From: Candidatus Neomarinimicrobiota bacterium
GTDB taxonomy: Bacteria; Fidelibacterota; UBA8477; JABMPR01
DNA length: 34,676 nt
Assembly: GCA_016784545.1 (NCBI GenBank)
Contig: JADHUM010000051.1
Location: forward strand, 1-34,676
Direction: 5' to 3'
Shown in pieces: positions 10,001 to 16,763 of the stretch (the stretch's first letter is position 1; each line of letters opens with the position of its first letter). A model generated the notes under the pieces. It did not search any database and had not been told where the DNA came from. It saw nothing but the letters and a program-made list of their open reading frames with translations. Position numbers and translations under genes: made by a program.

Positions 10001-10121
10001 TCATGACATAGTCTGGAATGGATATTCAGCTTCGGGTCTGGCGGTTGAAACTGGTATATATCTGGCTCAAATTAAAGTGGGAACCTCCTCCGACGTGATC
10101 AAGATGATTTATCTGAAGTAA
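7041..10121 (+). CDS. Secreted multidomain GH13 amylase/pullulanase-like enzyme with T9SS sorting domain
   Basis: The protein has about 1026 residues. ATG 7041 or ATG 7047 is the likely start; 7047 has GGGG at better spacing, and both give a signal peptide ending near TFAQD. Domains in order: an AMPK-beta/CBM48-like module (~20-130, IPGEFNGWNP, YQYKLHDGDWFPDPLNP); Ig-like/PKD-like beta modules (~150-410, including GSLDPDGGS); a GH13 barrel (~420-800) with nucleophile Asp607 in DGYRYDVYW, Glu641 in LLGEDD and Asp711 in SQDEDR; a calcium-loop-like NGDGAVTSSDESDF segment; a C-terminal beta domain; and a T9SS sorting domain (~935-1026, NFPNPFNPTT). Region IV reads ESQDED rather than the common NHD, but the catalytic Asp is kept. 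It is presumably the cell-surface or released enzyme that starts glucan breakdown. It follows the GH13 lipoprotein gene by 51 bp. Confidence 0.9.
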   Translation: MTMLKQLTIILTLVLAQITFAQDSVDVTFYYYPINNPSTVHIPGEFNGWNPSGAISQMNYNSAGNVWFKTVRLRVGGPDPLPSPNSVAGAYQYKLHDGDWFPDPLNPRQNPSDNNNSFLPVNDPTIHLVLPNSTSASGIVRSRHPEITAYLFPSTATSIDTGSITILIDDMTYTNMGTSYNPGSRQLSFHAPEALGDGNHTVTVTASNNLGSSHSETTSFTVQANLVQFLSLPAQTWKDGWRIQGAIFDADGGLNQTIGSATLTNNWDFWSVSVVDGLIDTTITLSGGDNIFQIQALIEGSMENSANLLIEKKVEHKPSANVNITEAGSMLTISSDGSLDPDGGSISLLWTEDSRNPQSLGIHGSSASQVNIPSPTTPGEYFVSLSIEDEDGEIDSTQGYFYVDQAAGAVDVGGFEDNPQWVKNSRIYLLFFKAFTPDGTIASAIPNLDYIAAMGFNTIWVLPVMEIPGDVDNQINIGYYIQDFMHVESSYGTDQDYKDFVAAAHDLGLRVIQDVTPNHSGNVHPFAEEASLYGEYSQYWNYYQTELIPHNTNGLGDCFTAEGIHYYCAFSDVLLNWDWRDLDARLYMTGVYEYWMEEFGIDGYRYDVYWGPHRKFGESNMGIPVREALKHVKQDILLLGEDDGTGGGTQVLYADQGGGLDASYDFKTYFNAIRNFGFSSSSINTLHSELNNGGYYPGENSYYMRFMESQDEDRISYHYDSFIKTMPMATVIFTAPGIPMVTNGQEVGWGKDMGAPGEPDLNDRRRGVINWEFGGRNLLTPHYQKLAQIRAQFPAFWQHKKDTNGDGAVTSSDESDFDRVTAGSGMVYAILRPFTNSNGLSLSNFSAFTQTATLNLAAENLKFMNGFSFDSTYWINNHYTGVSESVTGAALQSFVVSMEPYGSAVYTISNHEEMVEIPALPALLSIDEPEVVGIEQFSLYQNFPNPFNPTTTIRYFLTDPGEVELNIYDIKGQLIKTLVSSPQMSGYHDIVWNGYSASGLAVETGIYLAQIKVGTSSDVIKMIYLK

Positions 10122-10133
10122 GGGTTTAGTTTT

Positions 10134-13115
10134 ATGAAGCCGTCAGTTGTCAATTCGTGTCGTTTGACTCTGATAAATCTTTCGATTTTATTGATAGGGT
10201 CTTGTTTAATAGATTCAAAATCTGACACCAATTCTGCTGAATTTGATTTAGCACCAGGTAGTCTTCGAGAAATAGCCTATACCGATAAGCAGGATGCACA
10301 CTGGGTGACCAGGGCTGGAGGCTACAACAATTCTCCCTGGCATGGACTGACAGCCTTAAAACGTGGATATTTTGAAGATCTATTCATCTCAGCCGATGGT
10401 GAATTGCTGCCAAGAGAAGATGCTCAAGTAAGTATTACCCCAGCCTCACTCATACGTCATTATCAAAGTTTGGGAATTCGTGAAACCTGGACCCTCCTGG
10501 ACGAGAGGAGAATGCTCCTGGTAGAGCTGGAGGCGGATGAGGCTACACGTTGGAAAGTCCAACCCGCCATTCTAGGGGGCAATCAGGCTGAAGATTTTAA
10601 GATCAGTACTTCAGATCAGGGAATGAATGTCGTTTTAAATCGTATGCTTGATATTCCTTCAAGCTATCCCCATTTAAACCTGTGGTTTTCCCAACCCATG
10701 ACTTGGCTTCCGGCAGAAGTCCCTGACTTACAACTATATACAGCATTCTTGTCTCCCAGAGCCGAATACGCCGCCTCTCATCGCCTGGCTATTGCCATAT
10801 CCCTGAGTAAAGATGTAGAAGAGATGCAGATTGATCCAGGTTGGATGGAACGTGCCCGAAGCCTCAGACAGCAAAGAATTGAAAAGAGAGCCGCGTCAAC
10901 CACACTGCAGAGTAATATCCCTGATCTGGATAAAGCCATCTTCTGGGCCCATCATTCTCTGGATGGTCTTGTCATGAAACAACTGGGCAAGGGCATCTAT
11001 GCCGGACTACCCTGGTTTGACGACTATTGGGGACGCGATGCCTTTATTTCGTTCACCGGAGCCGTGCTGGTGAGCGGTCAATATGAGGACGCCAAACAGA
11101 TACTACTGTCATTTGCTGACCTTCAAAATAAGGACGAATTTGACCCAGACTACGGTCGGGTTCCCAATCGTGCTCAACCGGATAATATTATCTACAATAC
11201 AACGGATGGTACTCCCTGGTTTGTCCGATCAGTATGGGACTATTATCGATACAGCAATGATGTGCATTTTCTGGAAAAGATGTGGCCAGCTATTCGTCGC
11301 GCTACTGAAGGCTCATTGATGAATTGGGTTGATGAGGATGGTCTCTTACGCCATGCCGATGCCGATACCTGGATGGATGCCAAAGGTCCTGATGGTCCCT
11401 GGAGTCCCCGGGGAGATAGAGCCATTGATATTCAATTTATCTGGCGTGACCAACTGGAGATTACCAAACGTCTGGCACAGAAGTATGGGGATTTTGAATT
11501 AGCCAAGCAGATCCAACAGACCCTCACCAACTGCAATACATCACTTGAAAAATTCAGATCTGAAGACAGTACCCATCTGGTTGACCATCTCAACTCTGAT
11601 GATTCACAGGATCGACAAATACGTCCCAATGTTTTTTTGGTCCCCCGATTGTTTCATGAAACTTGCGATTGGTCCACCTTCGAGACCCTGGCACCCCAGC
11701 TCATAACCAGGAATGGGGTTCTATCGCTGGCCCAGGATGGTCCAAATTTCCATCCATATCACCATCTGCCAGGTCTGTATGTCCAGGATGCTGCTTATCA
11801 TAATGGGATTATCTGGACCTGGAATTCAGCAGCCACCATTACACCATCAATTCAATTTCATCAATACCACTATGCTGAAGCCTTGTTTAACAATCTTACC
11901 CAACAAATTATTGAACGAGGTGCAGTAGGGACCATCGCCGAACTCACAGATGCCTGGCCAAGAGCAGGCGAGCTTCAGCTCTCAGGTACTTTTAGTCAAG
12001 CCTGGAGCCTGGCAGAGTACTTACGCAGCTTTTATCAGGATATTCTGGGTGTTCAACCCGATTTATCAGAGTCCCATGTGACCATTGCGCCTCGGCTCCT
12101 CACTGACTTGAAAGAAGTGATCTTCAAACATCCCATGGGAGAGGATCAGTGGGAGATTGAGTACCTGGATTCTGATTCACAATTTGACATAAACATTTCT
12201 CGATCATCCCAACCAGAGATGAACCTATCATTTGAGTTATTTGCTGATGTGGAAGTCTCTCACCTAGATCTTAGCTGGAAGGGGACAAATCTGTACCTCA
12301 GATATGAAAAGCAAATGAGGCAATGGACAGTCCCTGGTGATATCGAGGACTATGTGGTGACCCATGAAGAGGTTGCAATTCCACCAAACAGCCTGGCTTT
12401 TTGTGAAGTGGACACCACCAGGGAAGTGCCAGTTTTGATGGGCCCGGAACATCGACTCCTCAGTGAAAAAGAGTTGAGCAGTTTCAGTGGCACCGCAAAA
12501 TCAATAGTTAAGGTTTCAGATCCAGTGGGTGACGATCATGGTCTGAATTCTCGATATACCTATCCCACCAATCCTCAATTTGAAAAAGGTCTGGCCGATA
12601 TCCTTGAGTTTGAAGTGAAACAGGGGCGGGATCATTATGAGTTTGAACTCACATGCTCGAATCTGGTTGATCCGGGTTGGCACCCAGAGTATGGCTACCA
12701 ATTAACCTATTGTGCCCTTGGTATCAGCTATAATTCAGCAACTGGCACAAAAGAGGTGGGAAAGAATTCTCAATCACCCTTTCAGGCCAATTTTCGGGCT
12801 GATCAAATCATGTATATCAGCGGAGGTGTCCTGGTCGTCGATGACCATCACAAACCTCAAGCAGAGTACATGCCCAGATCCATCGCCGGGGCCATAGGTG
12901 ATGCGGAAACCGAGCGTATCACATTCACCTTACCCAAAGACCTATTCCCAAAGCCCCTTAATACGGCCACTTTTCAAATTGCCGTGGGGTGTCAGGATGA
13001 TCATGGAGGAGCAGGCATAGGGGATTTTCGTCCAGTCCAAGCCATTGGTAGCGAGTGGATGGGTGGCGGGGGCAGTGAAACCGGTTCAAATGTCTATGAT
13101 TGGTTGATCTTGTAG
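10134..13115 (+). CDS. Lipoprotein with debranching-enzyme-like (GDE/GH133-type) catalytic domain and glucodextranase C-terminal module
   Basis: The protein has 993 residues, with a signal ending in a plausible lipobox (LIGSC). The central part (~270-680) is an (alpha/alpha)6 glycosidase resembling amylo-alpha-1,6-glucosidase: LPWFDDYWGRDAFIS (~291-305), TWMDAKGPDGPWSPRG (~412), YHNGIIWTWNSA (~553) and AELTDAWPRAG. The N-terminal ~250 residues resemble the beta-supersandwich that precedes such domains. Residues ~795-993 match the C-terminal binding module of glucodextranases (DPVGDDHG, YTYPTNPQF, DDHGGAGIGDFRPV...). It probably removes alpha-1,6 branches or terminal glucose from imported or surface-bound dextrins. 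It begins 12 bp after the GH13 gene, consistent with co-transcription, and is the last gene of the cluster. Family assignment is by motif; exact linkage specificity is unknown. Confidence 0.85.
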   Translation: MKPSVVNSCRLTLINLSILLIGSCLIDSKSDTNSAEFDLAPGSLREIAYTDKQDAHWVTRAGGYNNSPWHGLTALKRGYFEDLFISADGELLPREDAQVSITPASLIRHYQSLGIRETWTLLDERRMLLVELEADEATRWKVQPAILGGNQAEDFKISTSDQGMNVVLNRMLDIPSSYPHLNLWFSQPMTWLPAEVPDLQLYTAFLSPRAEYAASHRLAIAISLSKDVEEMQIDPGWMERARSLRQQRIEKRAASTTLQSNIPDLDKAIFWAHHSLDGLVMKQLGKGIYAGLPWFDDYWGRDAFISFTGAVLVSGQYEDAKQILLSFADLQNKDEFDPDYGRVPNRAQPDNIIYNTTDGTPWFVRSVWDYYRYSNDVHFLEKMWPAIRRATEGSLMNWVDEDGLLRHADADTWMDAKGPDGPWSPRGDRAIDIQFIWRDQLEITKRLAQKYGDFELAKQIQQTLTNCNTSLEKFRSEDSTHLVDHLNSDDSQDRQIRPNVFLVPRLFHETCDWSTFETLAPQLITRNGVLSLAQDGPNFHPYHHLPGLYVQDAAYHNGIIWTWNSAATITPSIQFHQYHYAEALFNNLTQQIIERGAVGTIAELTDAWPRAGELQLSGTFSQAWSLAEYLRSFYQDILGVQPDLSESHVTIAPRLLTDLKEVIFKHPMGEDQWEIEYLDSDSQFDINISRSSQPEMNLSFELFADVEVSHLDLSWKGTNLYLRYEKQMRQWTVPGDIEDYVVTHEEVAIPPNSLAFCEVDTTREVPVLMGPEHRLLSEKELSSFSGTAKSIVKVSDPVGDDHGLNSRYTYPTNPQFEKGLADILEFEVKQGRDHYEFELTCSNLVDPGWHPEYGYQLTYCALGISYNSATGTKEVGKNSQSPFQANFRADQIMYISGGVLVVDDHHKPQAEYMPRSIAGAIGDAETERITFTLPKDLFPKPLNTATFQIAVGCQDDHGGAGIGDFRPVQAIGSEWMGGGGSETGSNVYDWLIL

Positions 13116-13170
13116 AGTTTATGAGTTTATGAGTTTATGAGTTATTGAGTTATTGAGTTATTGAGTTATT
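13115..13170 (+). repeat. Octanucleotide tandem repeat at the stop codon of the debranching-enzyme gene
   Basis: GAGTTTAT x3 (13115-13138) runs directly into GAGTTATT x4 (13139-13170). The first repeat base is the last base of the TAG stop codon. No intrinsic terminator is visible downstream. Confidence 0.88.
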
Positions 13171-13235
13171 GATATCCTATCCCTACCCTGAGAAGCGGGG
13201 AAAACGAAATGGGAACCCACAAAAAACTTACATAT

Positions 13236-13285
13236 TTTGCGCTCTTTGCGCCCTCAGCGGTTAAAAAAATCTATCCACAGATGAG
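13236..13285. repeat. Intergenic element with 9-mer TTTGCGCYC duplication
   Basis: Two adjacent 9-mers, TTTGCGCTC (13236-13244) and TTTGCGCCC (13245-13253), are followed by TCAGCGGTTAAAAAAATC and TATCCACAGATGAG. This composition resembles short dispersed intergenic repeats that I recall from several unrelated bacterial genomes. Only one copy is in the window, so repeat status is inferred. Confidence 0.4.
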
Positions 13286-13355
13286 CTGATACCGGCATTA
13301 TTTGCTTTTAAGAAATAATTTGGAACTATTCTAACTCGAGTCATATTAACTACCT

Positions 13356-13718
13356 GTGAAGAAGACCTGGAAATATATTGCCCTTTTTACACTCATTCTC
13401 ATCGGAATGATGCAGGCTGTTCCATTTTTGCCAACCCATACCAACTGTCAGGCTGCCTGTTGTGTAGAGGCCGTAAGCTGTTGTGAGACTCAGGTTGACA
13501 CAGGATGCGATATGGCCATGACGTCATGTAATGTGACCCTCTTCATACCCTTAATTTCAGCACCACTGATAAAAGTAGAATCCCACATCGATCTGGATAT
13601 CGCTTTAGCTCCCCCGCTGCACAGTGAGACTATTCAGGAGCAGTTTCGGTTCATCTCCACAAATCTGGATCTTTTCCAGGAAGCTCCTCCGCCAGACCAA
13701 ACCCCGCTTCTCATTTAG
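13356..13718 (+). CDS. Small exported Cys-rich protein, putative metal-binding
   Basis: The protein has 120 residues, starting at GTG 13356 with no obvious Shine-Dalgarno site. A signal peptide or membrane anchor (KYIALFTLILIGMMQAV) is followed by a dense Cys cluster at ~30-55 (NCQAACC, SCCETQ, TGCDMAMTSC) with eight Cys in about 29 residues. The remaining part has little predicted structure and ends PPPDQTPLLI. I recognise no family. The Cys and Met content and its position 83 bp before a CusCBA-type efflux operon suggest a periplasmic metal-binding or sensing accessory, comparable in setting to small copper-operon proteins. Function is inferred from context only. Confidence 0.7.
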   Translation: MKKTWKYIALFTLILIGMMQAVPFLPTHTNCQAACCVEAVSCCETQVDTGCDMAMTSCNVTLFIPLISAPLIKVESHIDLDIALAPPLHSETIQEQFRFISTNLDLFQEAPPPDQTPLLI

Positions 13719-13801
13719 ACCACTCTATAAGCTAGGATGAAACATCAGGCCAATTGGCTTGACGTATATGTTATCAAAAATCCTGTTTTGGAGATGGTGA
13801 A

Positions 13802-15145
13802 GTGTATAGAAAGAATAAAGTTTTATTGGGTAAAAGCTGGGGAATCATATTTTTCCTCCAGCTCCTGTTATCCTCACCCCTGGTGAGTTCCGAAAAAAAT
13901 GTTAATCCTGAGTCGGACAGTTGGATCAGCCAGTTGAGTCAGCCTCTAATGGATTTGCCGGCACAGGTGAATACCCTGGATGAACTCATTGAATTATCCC
14001 TTTCGAGAAATTCTGGGATACGGGCTCAATACGCAGAGTGGAGAACCAGTCAAGAAGCTGAGAATACCATCTCAACTCTACCCGATCCAATTCTAGGGGT
14101 CGGCTATTTTATTGAACCAGTAGAGACAGCTCAGGGTCCACAATCGGCTAAAATATCACTGGGGCAAACCATTCCCTGGTTCTCAAAAACTCGAGCAGCT
14201 CGTGAAACCAGGAAATATCAGGCCATGCAGAGCTACCAGGCACTGGAGGCAGCGAGGCTTTCCCTGGTTCGCGAAATAAACAATCTGTGGGTTGAAGTGG
14301 ATCATATCCAGTCCATTACTTCCATTATTAGTGCCAAATTAGCCCTTTCAAGGGATTTAGAGGAAGTTCTCAGTGTTCAGTACCAGAGTGCCTCTATCTC
14401 TCATAAGAAACTGGTGGAAGTTCAGATCCAAACTCTCCGACTGGAAAATGATCTTCATGATGTGGAAAGTCAGTATTACCGGCTCAGAGTTAAGCTGGGC
14501 TCAATTCTGGAGCTGGACGCCCCGGTTCCAGAAAATCTTCTCGCACCTCAAGGGGACACATCTATCAGCGACTTCTCTTCGGGAGCAGTTTCAAAAGATC
14601 ATCCCCGGCTTCAACGCCTTGATGCCATGCTTCATGAAGCTCAGGCGAGGAAGGCTGGTGCTAAAGCTTCCTATATTCCAGATTTAAAAATTGGCTTGGA
14701 CTATATACTCACTGATATGAAAACCAATGGGGGTGTCGCAATCGCGGGAACTGGAAAAGATGCTCTTATGGTGAGTGCCGGAATTGCTTTGCCTCTCTGG
14801 AATTGGAAATCAAAAAAAGCCGAAGTGAAGTCCTCTGCGTGGCGCGAAAAGAAGGCTCGAGCGCTGTTGGATGCGGAAAGCTCACGACTTGCCCGGGAAA
14901 ATGAGACTTCCAGATCCATGCTTGATGAAGATGTGAGATTGATCCACCTGTATCAGGATCAGTTGATACCCAAAGCCATCGAAATTGAACAGGTCATGCA
15001 GCAGGAATATATCGGCCAGAGTTCTGATGTTTTCATATATACCATGGCCCGCCAGCGTGTCCTGGATTTACAACTGGCACTATCAAATGTACAATATTCT
15101 GCACAATTACATCTAGCTGATCTCAGCTATTTGAAAGGCAATTAA
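13802..15145 (+). CDS. cusC: TolC-family outer-membrane efflux protein of a metal efflux pump (CusC-like)
   Basis: The protein has 447 residues, starting at GTG 13802 behind GGAGATGGTG. After a signal peptide (~1-30) come two outer-membrane-efflux-protein repeats rich in long amphipathic coiled coils (LSRNSGIRAQYAEWRTSQEA and, in the second half, RLQRLDAMLHEAQARKAGAKA). The YIPDLKIGLDYILTD and GKDALMVSAGIALPLWNWKSKKAEVK segments are typical of CusC/CzcC-type proteins. It would form the outer-membrane channel of the tripartite pump with the products of the two next genes. The next start codon is 2 bp after its stop, so translation is probably coupled. Confidence 0.9.
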   Translation: MYRKNKVLLGKSWGIIFFLQLLLSSPLVSSEKNVNPESDSWISQLSQPLMDLPAQVNTLDELIELSLSRNSGIRAQYAEWRTSQEAENTISTLPDPILGVGYFIEPVETAQGPQSAKISLGQTIPWFSKTRAARETRKYQAMQSYQALEAARLSLVREINNLWVEVDHIQSITSIISAKLALSRDLEEVLSVQYQSASISHKKLVEVQIQTLRLENDLHDVESQYYRLRVKLGSILELDAPVPENLLAPQGDTSISDFSSGAVSKDHPRLQRLDAMLHEAQARKAGAKASYIPDLKIGLDYILTDMKTNGGVAIAGTGKDALMVSAGIALPLWNWKSKKAEVKSSAWREKKARALLDAESSRLARENETSRSMLDEDVRLIHLYQDQLIPKAIEIEQVMQQEYIGQSSDVFIYTMARQRVLDLQLALSNVQYSAQLHLADLSYLKGN

Positions 15146-15146
15146 T

Positions 15147-16763
15147 ATGAATGAATTAGTATCCAAATATCTGAATATCATGAAACCACTCGTATCTAAA
15201 ACCTGGATGAGAACCATTTTAACGCTCCTCGTGGGAATCATGTTGGGGGGGGGTCTGTTTTCAACCGGCAATACGAGTATGAGTACCACCCATGAGGACC
15301 AACCCGCTGCAACGACCTGGACCTGCTCCATGGATCCCCAGGTTAAGCTGGATGAGCCAGGTCAATGCCCCATCTGTTTTATGGACTTAATCCCCTTAGT
15401 TGTAGATCAGGGTCCTGCGAACAGTCATTCCAGTCACCAGGGAGAAACCACCTGGACCTGCTCCATGCATCCCCAGGTAAAACTGGATGAGCCGGGACAA
15501 TGTCCAATTTGTTTTATGGACCTGATCCCCTTGGCAAATGAAGGCGAAAGCGATGCTTCGACAGAGATCAGTTTATCTGCTGCTGCTGTTAAATTAGCTC
15601 AAATTTCAACGACACCAGCCCGTCATGCTATGGCCCACAGTCAAATCTACCTTTCAGGTAAGATTGATTATGATGAAACCCGGGTAAAAAATATTGCCGC
15701 CTGGTTTCCCGGTAGACTGGAACACCTCTATGTTGATTACACGGGAATTCGAGTAAATAGGGGTGATCATTTACTGGAAATCTATAGCCCTGAACTCTAT
15801 TCGACCCAAAGTGAATTACTTCAGGCATATAATCGGGTGAAACGAGCAGATCAAAGTCCTGCCAGTCAAAAATCTTCGCTGGCGACCTATGAAGCCGTCG
15901 TTGAAAAGACCAAACTCCTTGGACTGAGCATGAATCAGATAAATACCATCACCTCAACTGGCAAAGCTCGATCAGTTCTTCAAATAAACAGTCCCATCAC
16001 CGGGATTGTCATTCATAAAAATGCCATGGAGGGTAAGTATGTCAAAACTGGGGAGCAGATCTATTCAATTGCCGACTTATCAAAAGTATGGTTGATCCTT
16101 GAAGCTTATGAGAAGGATCTACCCTGGTTGACCTATGGTCAGGAGCTTTCGTTTTCAGTTGCAGGATTACCTGGCCAGACATTTAGTGCTCATATCTCAT
16201 ATATTGATCCTCTGGTAAATCCTGAGAAACAGAGTGTGACTGTACGGGCAGTTCTGGACAATAAGCAGGGAGTGTTAAAGCCTGGAATGTTGGCAGAAGC
16301 ATCCATTTCAGTGATGCTTAACGGGAGTGGCCAGGTAGTTACCCCTGATCTGAGTGAAAAATGGGCCTGCCCCATGCATCCTGAAGTGGTTGAAGATCAT
16401 CCTGGGGATTGTTCTATCTGCGGAATGGATCTGGTACCCCTGCAAGAAATTGGCGGGACCCAGACATTTGCAACCCACGCCTTGCTCATCCCGGCAAGTT
16501 CAGTATTGAAGACAGGTCGCCGGGCACTGGTTTATGTGCAGATCAGCGAGAGTGAATCTAGTCAGTTTGCCCTGAGAGAGGTTGTTTTAGGACCTCGAGT
16601 AGGTTCAGAGTATATCGTGATAGACGGATTGGCAGTTGATGAGCTGGTGGTTTCGAATGGCAATTTTAAAATAGATAGTGCCATGCAAATCGCAGGGAAG
16701 AAAAGCATGATGAGTGGCGATGGCGCGCCCTCAACTGCACCAGTAGGTCATCAACATGGCTAA
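15147..16763 (+). CDS. cusB: CusB-type periplasmic adaptor with three heavy-metal-binding motifs
   Basis: The protein has 538 residues with an N-terminal membrane anchor (TILTLLVGIMLGGGLF). Two HMBD motifs stand in tandem near the N-terminus (~58-85 CSMDPQ...CPICFMDLIPL; ~102-129 CSMHPQ...CPICFMDLIPL). A third (~405-432, CPMHPE...CSICGMDLVPL) is inserted after the beta-barrel. Between them lie the lipoyl/barrel-sandwich, hairpin and beta-barrel parts of a membrane-fusion protein (GKIDYDETRVKNIAAWFPGRLEHL, INSPITGIVIHKNAMEGKYV). The first two motifs are nearly identical in DNA as well, which points to a recent duplication; the first has Asp in place of the usual His. CusB proteins pass Cu(I)/Ag(I) to the RND pump. 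The end overlaps the cusA start by 8 bp. Confidence 0.93.
   Translation: MNELVSKYLNIMKPLVSKTWMRTILTLLVGIMLGGGLFSTGNTSMSTTHEDQPAATTWTCSMDPQVKLDEPGQCPICFMDLIPLVVDQGPANSHSSHQGETTWTCSMHPQVKLDEPGQCPICFMDLIPLANEGESDASTEISLSAAAVKLAQISTTPARHAMAHSQIYLSGKIDYDETRVKNIAAWFPGRLEHLYVDYTGIRVNRGDHLLEIYSPELYSTQSELLQAYNRVKRADQSPASQKSSLATYEAVVEKTKLLGLSMNQINTITSTGKARSVLQINSPITGIVIHKNAMEGKYVKTGEQIYSIADLSKVWLILEAYEKDLPWLTYGQELSFSVAGLPGQTFSAHISYIDPLVNPEKQSVTVRAVLDNKQGVLKPGMLAEASISVMLNGSGQVVTPDLSEKWACPMHPEVVEDHPGDCSICGMDLVPLQEIGGTQTFATHALLIPASSVLKTGRRALVYVQISESESSQFALREVVLGPRVGSEYIVIDGLAVDELVVSNGNFKIDSAMQIAGKKSMMSGDGAPSTAPVGHQHG

Noticed and set aside
13749-13758. Palindrome GCCAATTGGC before the cusC-like gene as a metal-sensor operator
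   Set aside because: A 10-bp palindrome is not rare, it matches no known CueR/CsoR/CopY operator that I recognise, and no regulator gene is nearby.
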